Shown here: one piece after another, positions 14,825 through 29,800 of the stretch
Layout of the letters: each line of letters opens with the position of its first letter
How positions within the stretch are numbered: position 1 is the stretch's first letter
Program-made: the position numbers and the translations under genes
Source: Adineta vaga
Taxonomy: Eukaryota; Rotifera
Direction: 5' to 3'
NCBI GenBank assembly: GCA_021613535.1
Contig: CP075494.1
Span: forward strand, 10,168,001-10,232,000
Length of the DNA: 64,000 nucleotides
The notes under the pieces: generated by a model
The model's database searches: none
What the model saw: only the letters and a program-made list of their open reading frames with translations
Told to the model about the DNA's origin: nothing

Positions 14825-17800
14825 GTAAAGATTTTTCATATCTTGAGGATGGAAAGTATCCTTTTTAATCATTTTAATTCTTCAGGCGTAACATCTTTCG
14901 CTCAAGAACGCATAATTCTTGATGAAGAAATCCGTTTTACCAACATAATCGCGATTTATAATGAATTGATCGCTTTACGAATAGTTCGAGGTTCAATACC
15001 AGTAAAACGTCTCGCTAAAGCTCTCCGAAATATTTTGTCTAAACACAAAATATTAACAACATCTTTCGTGTTCAATCACCTTGATAATATTCTGAATCAG
15101 ATCGTTAACGGCCATCAGGGTAAATTCGAATTAGCTCAGCCAAAGATATTCAGAACTGAAATTGAACTTCATCACATTATTGCTCAAACAATCATGGATC
15201 CCAACTTATTCGATTTAGCACGTGGTCACGTTTTTCAGTGTCGAATGCTCAAACATCAATTCTCACCTCATGACAATATTGATAATGATATCATCTCTAA
15301 ATCTGATGTTCTCCTTATAGTTTTTCATCATACAGTATACGATGGATCTACTTCTTCAATCTTTTTGAGTGATCTGTCCAGAGCTTACAATAACAATACA
15401 GAATGGTCAGAAGATCAAGAATCATTACAATATATCGATTATAGTGTGCATGAACGCCTGATGGACATGACAATATCACGTGATTTTTGGCGTTCTTACT
15501 TAGATGGATATAATGCCAATGGTCGATTATCATTACCAGTTGATCGACATCATTTGTCAAGTGAACAACGCTCCGGATATGCTTCCGTCATTGAATTTTT
15601 TTTAGAAAAGGACACTTCAGTGTCATTTATAAACTATGCTACGACATATCAAATTACACCATTTCAACTGGGTCTAGCTATATTTTATGCATTTTTGTTG
15701 AAACTATCACATAATCATCATGATCTATGTATTTCTTGCATTAATGCTAATCGTTATAGGCCTGAATTACAAAACTTAGTCGGAATGTTTGTCGCTACAT
15801 CACCATGCCGTGTTAAAGTTGATTCTAACTGGTCATTCCACGAACTGGTCAGATGTGTGCGAGAACAATGTTTGTCAATTATGGAACATTCTCATTATCC
15901 ACTACAGCATATTCTTGCTGATCTTCATTCGGATCAATCAATGGTTCCTTTTCTTGATATAATGTTTCATTTTGTTAATATATCTTCAAACATGTCACAG
16001 TTCACTTTGGACGAAACCAGTTTAGAACAAGTACCATTAGCACCTTCATCTGAAGTGGCTAAGTTTGATTTTATGTTGAAATTTGTGTATGACTCAACAA
16101 GTGACGATAGCAAAATATCGTTTCGTTTGATTTGTTCACGAGATGTATTTGATGACAGTACAGTCGCAACGACAGCTCGAAGATTCAAACAAATTTTTGA
16201 ACAGCTTTTTCCATCAAATTTAACCAGCGAACAAACTAATCTATGTGATACGCTCGTGACCAAACTTAATCTCATCCTACCAGAAGAAGATTTAGAAGTT
16301 CAAAACATGACTTTCTGTCGACAACCAAATGCAATTAACGAAGGTATGTTTTCATATCTCTTAACAAGACAGTCCAATTATATGAAACTAAAACACTACG
16401 AAATAAATATAAGTGTATCAGACATTTCTAAGATACTCGCTCTATCCTGGTGGCTATTTTCCTTCCATGGTTATTGGTTGTTTGACACTATTTTTTTATT
16501 ACAGCACCTGCATCATACGCACAAAGGCAACTTTGGGATTATGAACAGAATCTGTCAAACGCAGAAAAGTCATCAACAGCAATCTACAACATGCCTTTTC
16601 TGTATCGAATAACATCTCAACACGTCTTATCTGCCGAACGACTTGAGAAAGCGCTACGTCTGTTGGTTATTAAACATCAGTCTCTTCGAACCGCACTCGT
16701 CTTTCATCAAGAAAATAATGCTCTTGTGCAAAATATTATTGATCTTGATGATAATCACATCCATCTATTTGAATTTATTGAAAGTACATTCGAAACAGAG
16801 AAACAACTCAGCGATGTTATAAAAGATGAAAGACAAAACGCCCGTCATTTCAATCTTACTCGTGGCTTCGTTTTTCGATGTCATATTCTCTATCATAAGC
16901 ATATTTCTTTGAATCACATTGTGGCTGACAAAGATGCGATTATTTTCAATTTTCATCACATGATCTTTGATTTTGCATCAATGGACATATTTCTTCATGA
17001 TCTCAATCAAGCGTACACAACTGGCCAACTATCTTCGGAGAATGATGATACTCTTCGTTACCTTGATTGTAACTATCTACACATATTGTCTTTTCATACC
17101 ACGTCATTTAACTCTTCTTTCTCTTATTAAGATGCTATTGTTGAACAACAGATACCAATGATGGGTGCACGTATGTTTTGGCTTGATGCTTTGCATAATT
17201 ATGATCTAGATCGACCTCTACCATTACCATACGATCGACATCCTCTCTCACACAAGCATAGAACAGATCGTGGAACATCTGTTTCATTTGATTTTGGTCG
17301 AGATGTTTTTGATTCATTCTTGACATATGCATCATCACATTGCATATCGCTTCAGCAACTATCACTTGCTGTTTACTATGCCTTTTTATTCAAATTCACT
17401 AACGGTGAACGAGACTTATGTATTGCGATGACCATTAACAATCGATATAAAGAAGAACTGAAATCAGTGATTGGATTGTTTGACAATATTATTCCATTAC
17501 GATGTGAACTTCATCCACATTGGTCTTTTGAACAATTCATCGAATATGTTTGTGCGACAGAGATTGATAGCATGAAATATTCATATTTCCCACTTCAGCG
17601 TACTCTTGATCCAAAGTCGAATGGGAAAATAGATGCGTTATACGATATTGCTTTCGACTTTCAATCAAGCGACAAGAGGCAGAGTGCAGTGTTTATAAAT
17701 GATACGCAACTTTATCCAATGCTCACCTCTATCAACAGAAACAGGTACGAGTTGATGAATGCGTTCAATTTGTCACTTGCAACTAAATTTGATATGAATC

Positions 17801-20800
17801 TGAAGCAGCTATCATACACATGTAATGCATCACTTGATTCATTCAATGCAGAAACAGCTTTTATGATTGCACAACGATTTCAAACTTTGTTGGAACAGAT
17901 CTTTTGTGCAGCGGATGACAACATGAAGAAAACAATCTATGACCAATCTTTATTGTTAGCAAATGAAAGACTACTAATACAATCAATGAACAAAACAAAT
18001 ATGTTACATTCATCTGTTTCCTGTATACACCATGACTTTGCGTATCGAGTGATAAGACATCCTCAAAAACTAGCAGTTGAACTTGATGAACAATTTCTCA
18101 CGTATTCAGAACTTTTGCATCATACTCAAACTTTATCATTGCATCTTCTTAAGAAATATCATGTCATTCCAGGTGACATACTTTGTCAATGTGTTGAAAG
18201 GAGTTTATCAATGGTAAGTTAATGGATATGTTTTTATGAGAATAATGTGATATTTATGTTCATTAGGTTATCGGTATAATGGCAATTGAGATGATCGGTG
18301 GCGTGTACTGTCCATTATCACCTCGGGATCCGGAGCAACGATTGTATGCACTAGTGGAACAAACAAAAAGTCGTCTAGTTCTTATTCATCATCTAACAAA
18401 AACAAAATTTCCAGATAAATCCGTACTAGTTGACATTGATATATTACTGAATTGTAATAGTATCGATCATGCCATTAATATTGATCGACTATCGATTAGT
18501 ATAATCTCACCAGAAAGCATTGCTTATATCATCTTCACAAGTGGATCAACAGGAATACCGAAACCGGTAAAAAAAAGATAATATTCCTGTTACAGAGTGC
18601 ACTCTTCTTTAATATCTGTAGGCTCAACTTCGTCATCGAAATTTTACTGGATCAATTTATTCTTTGCTGCGTGTTGACATTTTCAATAATATCCATAATG
18701 TTATACAAATGGCACGATGCTCATTTGATATTCATGTTCAAGAAATCATCGGTACATTAATCATCGGAGCAACGCTAGTGATGCTACATCCAAGAGGCAA
18801 TATTGATTTTGAATATCTTTCTATGATCTTAGAATCTAAACAAATTACATTTTTGTATACCGTACCAACTTTGCTCAATTTACTTTTCCAGTTCATTAAA
18901 GAAAATGAGAGACTTTATTCGGTTAAATATCTTAAATCCCTTTGCACCGGAGGTTAGTTTACGAAATACTTTTTCATTAGCGTTCTTCAATCATTGTTTT
19001 TCTAATATTCAGGCGAACGTTGCTCCATACAGTTAGTAAAATTATTAGAGAGTATTGTGAATAGCAACTGTTCAATTTGGAATTTATGTGGTCCCGCGGA
19101 AACCACTTTGCAATCGTTATTTCATCGAGTGAATTCTAAATTAGATACAGAATCTGTACCACTCGGGAAACCACTTCCTCATTACCACTGTATGATTCTT
19201 GATGATTTCGGTCAATCAGTTATTGTTGGTCAAGAAGGAGAAGTGTTAATGGCTGGGGTAGGTATCTTTGCTGGTTATTTTCAACATGATGACTTAACAG
19301 CGAAGGTTCTTATCGATATTGATGGCGATGTCTATTATCGAACAGGCGATCTTGTTCGAATGGATAACAATGGACTTCTTCATTATGTTGGTCGAAAAGA
19401 TTTTCAAATCAAACTACGTGGTCAACGTATTGAATTAGGAGAAATCGAACGATGTTTACTCAATACATCCATATCTGCTTGTATTGTCGTAAAGTGGAAT
19501 GATAATCATCTCGTTGCTTATGTGCAAAGCTCTGGTACTAAGGAAGAACAACTACGTGAACATTGTCAATCTTATCTTCCACCACATATGATTCCATCGA
19601 TATTTATGATACTTGACAAACTCCCTCTCAATGCAAATGGGAAAATAGATCGAAAAGCTTTACCTATTCCGAACCTCACTATTGATTCATCTGATATACT
19701 TATTAATCAATATAGCGAACCAAAGGATGCACTTGAAATATACGTTCACTCATTATGGTGTAAGGTTCTTGGTCATACTAAAATTTCAACTAGTGCAAGT
19801 TTTTTTGATATCGGTGGTCATTCTCTATTACTTGTGCAACTGTACCAAAATTATAAGATGACTTCAGGTAATAATATCAATAAAATCAGTATTGCAGATC
19901 TTCTGCAGTATCCTACTGTTCGTGGCCATGCTCGTCTGATGGATCAGCAAATGAATAAATCACAAGCTTATGCAGATATTCCTTCAAAATTATCTACTAT
20001 GCTAGGTATATTTCATTGTTGTATCAAGTTTATATATACTTTCAAACAATCTTCTTTTTTTACACTAGCAAAAACAAATTCAACTCAGGAACAAATCCAC
20101 TTTATCCCACATAAAAGCATTAGTCTAATAGTTGATGAGTCGGCACGTTATCAACCATTTCCTGTTACAGACATTCAACAAGCATATCTTGTTGGACGCG
20201 AAGGTTTTATTGTTCTTGGTCATGTTGCTTCATTTTTTTATCAAGAATTCGATTTTCCGTCAACATTTGATACTGAAAGATTAGAAAAGGCACTAAATTA
20301 TTTGATCAATTATCACGATGCACTACGTATCGTTTTTCCGTCTCCTTCAGAACAAAGGATTCTCGAAAAAGTTCCTTATTACACTTTACAAAAACTGAAA
20401 TTAGATGATATTTTGACAGTAGAAAAACAATTAATAGAACGACGACAGCAACTCTCACATCAAATCCGACCAGCTGATCAATGGCCATTGTTTGATATTC
20501 AAATGACTCGTTTTAATGTTAAACATGACTATCAAATTCGTATACATATTGGTTTTGACGCGCTTATCATGGACTTCTGGAGCATGATCTTAATATTGCA
20601 ACAACTAAGTCATTTATATAATAATTTGAGCATTACCTTACCACCACAAGCATTTTCTTTCAGAGATTATGTTTTGGCCGAAGAACAGATCAAGCAATCA
20701 GACATTTATAAAATCGATAAACAATACTGGATGAATCGTTTGAAGACATTTCCTTTGGGTCCTAAATTACCTTTAGTACGTTTGCCACACGAAATACGTA

Positions 20801-23800
20801 TACAGCGACATTGCAATTCACAGAAAATATTGGATCATTCATTCTGGGATAAGCTGAGAAAAAAAATACTTGATAATAATCTTACACCGGCTGGTTTTCT
20901 AGCATCCATTTATGTTATCGTGCTGTCCAAGTGGAGCGAAAATAAACACTTCGCTTTAAATCTACCAATATTTAATCGGTTATTGATTCATCCGCAAATC
21001 AATGATATAGCGGGCGATTTTACAGCAGTTCTACCACTAGAAATCAATTTTAACGAACCAATCACATTCTATCAATTCATGAAAACTGTGCAGAAACAGC
21101 TATGGAATGATCTGGAGCATATATCTTACAGTGGCGTATCCTTTATTCGTGATCTGATGCAAGCACATCAGACAAGAGAAATAGTTTTACCTTTTGTTTT
21201 TACTTGTGGAATAGATATTGGTGGTGTAGGTCATAATAACACTCGAGAAAATATGTTCAATAATCGGTTGCCAATATATTCAGTTAGTCAAACACCACAA
21301 GTTTTCCTTGATAATGTAGTATATGAAAACAATGGGCGTCTAATCGTCAACTGGATATATGTAGAAGGTTTATTTTCGGCGGATCTCATCAACGATATGC
21401 ATAAGACATTCATGGACTTGATTTATGAGTTGAGTTCGTCTGATGATATGTGGCAACAACGTGTTTCCATACCGTTACCATCTAATCAGCAAAAAAGAAG
21501 ATTATATCTTAATGAAACACAGTGGGAATCGAATGTCGAACAGCAATTAATTCATTCTCTTTTCACTCAACAGGCTAAACAGACGCCAGATAAATTAGCT
21601 ATTATTTCATCACAAACAAATCTCACATACAAACAACTCATGAATCGTGTATATTCATTAGCATCTCATCTTGAGTCTGAATATAAGATACAACCTAATC
21701 AGCTTATTGCTATTCTAATGGAAAAAGGATGGGAACAAATTGTTGCTTGCCTGGCAATATTAGTTTCGGGTGGTGCTTATTTACCATTGGATATTGATTT
21801 ACCATATGATCGCCTTAGTTTATTGATCGAAGAAACCAATGCTCATATCATTCTTACACAATCTCATTGTCAACATATATTTTCACATTTAACAACTATT
21901 GCAGTGGATACATTTACATATAATAATCAACCAACAACATCATTTCCTATCAAACAACAATCACCAACTGATCTAGCTTATGTAATTTATACATCTGGTT
22001 CAACTGGAAAACCGAAAGGTGTTATGATTAGTCACCAAGCTGTGTTAAATACAATTCTTGACATGAATTCAAGATTGGAAGTATCGCCTAACGACAACAT
22101 ATTTGCATTATCACATTTGAATTTTGATTTGTCTGTTTATGATATATTTGGAATATTGATTGCTGGGGGAACTATTGTAATTCCGAATCATGAAGAATAC
22201 AAAAATCCTAAGCACTGGTATGATATAATGATTAAGTATGGTGTTACCATTTGGAATAGTGTTCCAATGCTAATGCAAATGTTGGTTGAACATGTCAAAC
22301 ATAACAGCAGTAAACAGCATCACCTACGACATGTCTTGTTAAGTGGTGATTGGATACCTTTAACGCTACCAAAAGCTATACAAACAACATTTGGTGAACA
22401 GGTAACAATCACTAGTTTAGGTGGTGCCACAGAGGCATCTATTTGGTCAATTGCTTATAATATACCAAACCTGGTACTTCAAGAATGGAAATCAATTCCT
22501 TATGGAGTACCATTACGAAATCAACGCTATTATGTTTATGATACTCATCTTGATGATTGTCCTGAATGGGTTATGGGTGAATTATACATCGGCGGTAGAG
22601 GTTTAGCTGATGGTTACTGGAATGATCAAGTAAAAACTCAATCAAGTTTTATTATTCACCCACGAACAGATGAACGTCTCTATCGAACAGGTGACTATGG
22701 TCGATTTATACCAGATGGTTATATTGAATTTATGGGTCGAAAAGATTTCCAAGTGAAAGTACATGGTCATCGAATTGAACTTGGAGAAATTGAATACCAT
22801 CTACAACAGCATTCAGATATTCATCAAGCGGTCGTTAATGTCGTGAAAAAGTCTCAACAGTTGGTTGCTTATGTTAAGCCAGAAAGACATTCGGTCCCTT
22901 CTGAAGAATACGATCCATCACAAATTGAAATCACAGATCGTATTGAACGTACTGATTTTAAAGTAGCAAGACATAGTATACAACATCATTATATAGAAGA
23001 AAAGAGCTATTCCTTAACAAAACCAAAATTAACCGACACATTAATCAACAAATATTACGCTAGAAAAAGTTATCGACAATTCACGAATGAAAGTATTGAC
23101 AGGTCGACTATTGAACATCTGTTAAAACAATGTTATAACATAGATGATAATACTTATCAGCCATCTCCATCACATTTCGATTTCGATACTCTGAGTGAAT
23201 TGCTCGCTGCATTAACACCAATCAATATTTCTGATCAACCTCTACCGAAGTATCGTTATGCATCAGTTGAAGAGCTCTATCCGGTTCAAGTATATGTCGA
23301 AGTACATAACCAGATAAATAACATCTCTTCTGGTCTTTATTACCATAATCCAGATAAACATACTCTAGAACTTGTTACTACACATCTCAATGATGAAAGA
23401 ACGAATATATGTTTACACTTCGTTGGCCGATCATCGGCAATTGCACCTCTGTATGGAAAAAAATTAGGCTACGAATTTTGTGTCTTAGAAACAGGATATA
23501 TGATCGGCTTATTGGAGAAAGAAGGATTTCGAATGGGATTAACATTTTCGAGAGACAATCATATTGAATATTTAAGAAGAGATGCTCTCGATGTGCAAGA
23601 AGACGACACCCATTACTGCTATACTATTTCCCTAAATGAGCAACACATGACGAATGATAAACATCATAACTATTATCGATGCCTTGTGTATATAAAATCC
23701 GGTATAAATAGAAAAGACGAATGGTTTAGTTATAATGCAGACACTGATTGCGCTATCTCTCACAGTAGCGGAGCTGAGACTAAAGAAGAAGCAATGCCGT

Positions 23801-26800
23801 TGTTTTTTGATGATGATAACGATGCAAAAGCTATCTTTCATGATTGCCAATGTGCAGTTTTCTTGATTGGAAATTCGAACTCTAGTTTACAGGCAGGCAA
23901 AATATCACATTTACTTATGGACAATTGCTTAGAGAAAAATATTGGTATATGCCCAATTGGAACTCGTACTAGTTTTCCAACAAAAATTAATAATACATTA
24001 GATAATATTATCGATAGTGCCAATCCAGATAAAGATAGCAGTTTACTGCATATTCTACTAATGGGAAAGATTAGTGATGAACAAAAATATGATCGAACGA
24101 CTTCGAAAGTAAAAACAATGCCTAAATGGAATGAAACATTAAAAATATATTTAAGTGCGAATCTTCCTACATATATGGTGCCATCACACTTTATGACTGT
24201 GTCGAAATTTCCGTTAAATTCAAATGGAAAGATAGACCGAAACGCTTTACCGGAAATATCTATGGAAATTATTCAGCAAGAAGCTATATATCGTGCACCA
24301 GCGACCGACTTAGAAAAGACGATTGTAAACATCTGGCAACAAGTATTATACATCAATGGATCAAATTCTCACCCACTGTTATCAGTTGACAATGATAATT
24401 CATCTTCAAGCTATTATTCGGATGCGAACTTATCTGAAACAAGAACACAACGGTTTCCGCCTATATCAACAACATCAAGTTTCTTCAATCTTGGCGGTGA
24501 TTCTCTTCTACTCGTTCAGATTTATCGACATTATCAATCAGTTTTTAGTTTTGACATCGAAACGACGAGTATTCGACCATTTTTTGAACGTGATACTGTA
24601 ATAGACCATGCAAAACTACTTGAAACCATAGCAGCCAATAACACTACACTCAAACAGTGGCACACATTACATATTGAAGAGGGTAAAATGTTTTTGAGTT
24701 TACTATGTCAATAACTTACAGTATGTGCTCAATAAATTTTTAGGCATCGCATCGTTTGCTCAAGAACGTATATTTCTAGATGAGCAAGTTCGTTTTTCTA
24801 GTCAAATCGCCATCTACAATGAGTTGGCAGCTTTACGACTTACTAATAGTTCATTGTCAGTAGATCGTCTGACAAAAGCTCTGCGATCTATTTTGAGCAA
24901 ACATAAAATATTACGAACCTCTCTCGTCTTCAATCATGATAACAATACTCTGATTCAACATATCAATGACTGCTATCTAACATTCAAACTAACACCAGAA
25001 AAAATATTTAGAAGCGAAAACGAACTTCATGACATTATCTTTGAAATAACGATTGATCCTGATCTCTTTAACCTACCAACTGGTCGTGTTTTTTATTGTC
25101 AAATACTTCGTCAACACATGCAATCTGGAAAAAGTAACAATAAAAAATTTATTGCACAGGGTGATGTAGTTATAATCGGTTGTCACCATGCTGCTGCTGA
25201 TCGATCAACCTTTTCGATTATTTTGAATGACCTATGCAAAGCTTACAATAGTAATGCAATATGGTTAGAAGATCAAGAATCATTGCAATATATTGATTAT
25301 AGTGTCCATGAGCGGTTAATAGATATGACATCGTCACGTGAATTTTGGCGCTCGCAGTTAGATAGATACGATACTGAGTGTCACTTATCGTTACCAATCG
25401 ATCGCCAACGCCTACCTACTGAACAGCGATCTGGATATGCTTCAGTCGTCCGAATCTCTTTTGACGAAAACCTTGAATACAACTTCATTAGATATGCTTC
25501 TTCACATCAAACCACTCTATTTCAACTAGGACTTGCTACGTTTTTTGCATTTCTATTCAAGTTAACCTTTCAAGAAACTGATTTAAATGTTGCGTGTGTC
25601 AATGCTAATAGATACAGGCGGGAATTAGAGAATATAGCTGGAATGTTTGTTTCGACATTGCCATATCTTATTCATCTTGAAAATGATTATTGTTTCAACG
25701 ATCTTGTCATGTATGTTCGAGACATATGTTTATCAGTTTTTGAGCATTCTCATTATCCGTTACAATACATTATCAAAGATCTCCATCTCAATTCGTCAAA
25801 CACCTCGTTTCTCGAAACTTTGTTTGACTTCATTGTTGTTACATTTAATGTTGATAAACTGTCTTTTGATGGAACAAATTTGCAGAGAATTCAAACAACC
25901 AAGTCGATAGAAGTGGGTAAATTCGATTTCAAGCTCACATTTGTGTATGATCCCGAGTTAAGCGACGCCAAACTATCGTTTAATCTGGCGTGCTCATATG
26001 ATCTGTTTGACGACACAACAGTTTCGAAAATGGCTCAACGATTTCAGTATTTGTTTCAACAATTATTTACAAGTAGTTCAGATAGTAGTCAAAACAAGTT
26101 CAATGTTCCTTCGATTGCAAAACTTATTCTTATACTACCAGAAGAAGCTGATGAAGCACAAAGAATGATATTTCGACGTGTATCACGTATCACTGACGAA
26201 GGTATGATTTCTCACTTTAAGTCTGTATGGCACTTATATAAACTTCGATTAAGAGAAGACTTCAAACAATACAGTAGAGTGCTTGGTTTGCATGAGTATT
26301 ATCTTATTTGATATTCACTCAGAAAAAATAAAGGAGATCGGCAGCAACTGACGACGACAGTCAGCATTTCTTTTGGAAACTCAAATGTAAAAAAATTGCA
26401 AAGGATTGCATAATGATGACAAGTATCGATCAATATTTGTATATAATAGAAGCTGAGCATTCAAGCATTTCATTTCTAGCAGCCATGCACTAAATCAGAT
26501 TTGGACAGATATATTTCACCAGTAAAATGCATAACTACTTCTTTTAACTGTTTTTGATGAGTGTCGATGTATGTATGCATCACTTGATTATCATGTTGCA
26601 AATCGACATATTTTGTCGACTCAACATTTCAACACAAAATTCGCATAAAAACACGAGTCTACGAAAATTGATCGACGATTATTGATCGACACGAAAATTG
26701 ATCGATACGAAAATTGATCGAAACGAAAGTTAATTGTAACAAAAATCGTTGTATAAGAGAATACGACGCAGAATAAGAGAAAAATAACATCCTGATATCT

Positions 26801-29800
26801 TTCTCATCCTGGAGATAGAGATAAATTAAAATAAAACGAAACTGGGATAAAGAGAGAATCCCTAAATAATACAATTTTCTGATAATAAAACATTCTCTGA
26901 TGCAATTAAATAATTATACATCATACAATCACTTGAAAGCAGCCTAAGATTCGTAGAGAATACCTTTAATTAAGAGCTAATTTCTCTTAATTATAAACTA
27001 ATCAGATCAATAGATCACCGACAAAGTATTAAAGTAACTGTTCGAGTGAAATCATGAGTTATTGTGTTCTAAATGTCGACTTTCACGCTAAGTAAAACTC
27101 AACAATTGAAACCTTTATTAATTTGTAAAGGTTTCTTGTGTTCTTGTAAATGTAGATGTTCTTCATAGAATAAATTCTCTCAAAACTAACTCAGTCGACT
27201 AATTTTCTTATACACTTATTTTCGTAACGATCAATTTTCGTTCGATCTTTTTTCGTTCGATCAATTTTCGCTTTCCCTAAAAACACATGATATTGAAAAA
27301 GATCAAATTGATTTTCACAGAAAATGTAATGTTTATAAAAGCAACATCTTGATTAAGTGGACATATATGAGGATGACTTAGACGTCAAAATATAATCAAC
27401 CACACTCTCGTCCAGCTAATATTGTACATATGTGCCTATCACAAATAAAGTAACAAAAGTAGAGCTCGGACGAGTACTTGTCATGTACTTGAACTAAATA
27501 GACTTTATTTCTATCTGAGTTTGCTTTTGAGGACAATCCACTAGGTCCATTCGATGCAGCGTTTTAAGCTCTACAAAATAGATCCAGTCACATTTTTCAC
27601 TTCTAATTTAACTAGATCCAAAAAATCGAAAAACCACGAAAAATACTTGTACTTGCCAAGTACAAGCATTTTCTTCATTATTTTCAAACTATAATTAATC
27701 GCAAATATAATGTGAAAATGTGGCCCCAGTGATGTTGTAAAGCTTAAAAAGCTGCATCTAATGGACCTAATGGATTATCCTCAATAGTAAACTCTGATAA
27801 AATAAAGTCTGTTTAGTTCAAGTGCATCACAAGTACCTCCCCGAGCTCTGAACAAAAGTGACTATTGAGTTGAGCTCTCCCTCTTTTCTCAAAAGCGTAA
27901 ATCAAGACATTCATTGACATAACTTAATCTCAGCCACTCCTCAATCGAGCGAAGCGAAAAACAGTTATCCTTCTTTTCTCCAATATTCAGTCATACTTCC
28001 GTCTAGTGCCAGCATCATATGCGCAAGCTCGCATTTGGCTCGATGAACGAATTCGATTCGATCCCGATAAACCACAACTCGCAATATACAACATGCCTTT
28101 TCTCTATCGCCTCTCTTCCGAATGTACCCTATCAATATCACAACTTCGCCATGCTCTTCAACTCATTGTGCAGAAACATCTATCACTACGAACATCACTC
28201 AACTTCGATTCAGAAAACAATGTACTCATGCAACGAATTGTTGATTTAGACAACGATAATAAAGATCAACTATATGAATTCATCGAAAGTACTTATGAAA
28301 CAGAAGAAGAACTCAGTCACATTATGCACACTGAGAAAGGCAATCCACATATCTTTGATCTTTCCCGAGGTCTTGTTTTTCGATGCCATCTCGTCTACTA
28401 CAAACGAATATCTACAAATGATTTTCTCTCCAACAAAGACGCAATCATTTTCAATTTCCACCATGCTTTGTTTGACTTTCCATCAATGAAAATATTCCTT
28501 CATGATCTCAATCAAGCATACACAACTGGTCAACTACCTCCTGATAATGATGATACTCTTCGTTATCTTGATTGTAACTATCTACATATATTGTCTTTCA
28601 ATACCACTTCATTTGACTCTTCATTCTCTTTTTAAGATGCTATTATTGAACAACAAATGCCAATGGCAGGCGCAAGCATGTTTTGGCTTGATGCGCTACA
28701 TGATTGTCAACTCGATCGACTACTACCGTTACCATATGATCGACATCGTCTTTCAAACGAACATCGAACTGGTCGTGGAACATCCGTCACTTTTGAGTTC
28801 GGTCAAGATCTTTCACATCATTTTCTTACCTTTGCAACATCACTCAATATTTCTCTTGAGGATCTAGTGCTTGCAACTTATTATACTTTTCTATTCAGAT
28901 TAACGACTGGAGAAAAGGATTTTTGCATAGGAATGAACACACATGGTCGCTATAAAAATGAGTTTAAATCAGTGATAGGTATGTTTGTCAACGCTATTCC
29001 ATTGCGATATCAGCTGAATCCTCATTCGTCATTTCATCAGATGGTTACAGGTGTCTGTGAGATGAAGTCTAAAACTGTGAAATACTCGTATTTTCCGCTG
29101 CAGCGCATTCTCTCTCAACACGCGAATGTTTCGAAACCTGTATTCCTTGATACTTCATTCGAATTTCGATCATATGCATCAAAACTCGAGAAGAGTGATA
29201 TAACGATTGGTAGCAGTCGACTTTTAACAAGGCCTCACTCACTCGATATTGGAAACGATCAGATAATGACGAAATTTGATTTCACATTTAGCGTATTGTA
29301 TGATAGACAACATGAAAGTTTTTCATGTGACATTTCTGCATCATTGGATTTGTTTAATACTCAAACAGTCTATCAGATTGCACAACGATTTCATATTTTG
29401 ATAGCTGCGTTGATCTCTTTTCTTCATGATCAAACGAAAAAACCAATCTACGAATTATCAGTAATGACACCCGATGAAATGTGGCTCACACGGTCGTTGA
29501 ATAACACACATGCGGCATATACTAATTTTATATGCATTCATCATGCGTTTGTTTATCAAACGATGAAGTACTCACAAAAACTTGCAGTTGAGCTTGATGA
29601 ACAATCGTTAACGTATGCTGAACTTCTTCATTATGTGCAAATTCTGTCTGCGTGTCTTCTCAACAAATATGATGTTGATGTAGGTGAAATTATTTGCCAA
29701 TGCGTAGAACGCAGTCTATCGATGGTAAGTTGGTTGGAAGGAAAAACTTTCAACATACCATTAATCCACTGTCGAATAGGTAGTTGGTATGATGGCAATT

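Larger units (their letters stand above)
26202..28006 (+). other. Large Ca|Cb intron with two inserted transposons
   Basis: 1805-bp GT-AG intron joining GAA-G to TG-CCA (phase 1), at the position occupied by a 161-bp intron in module 1. Two non-autonomous DNA transposons with 9-bp target-site duplications sit inside it and account for over half of its length. No coding frame of note. Confidence 0.75.

Noticed and set aside
14886-16343. Ca domains as epimerisation (E) domains
   Set aside because: Position after a carrier and before a C domain fits E, but the sequences have a C5-like GMFVxTLP motif and end in a C-A-type linker. I see no E-specific motifs.
21520-24110. Indigoidine-type (glutamine) A-Ox module
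   Set aside because: An inserted Ox is shared, but the pocket code is the cysteine code and a Cy domain precedes it, so thiazole formation fits better.
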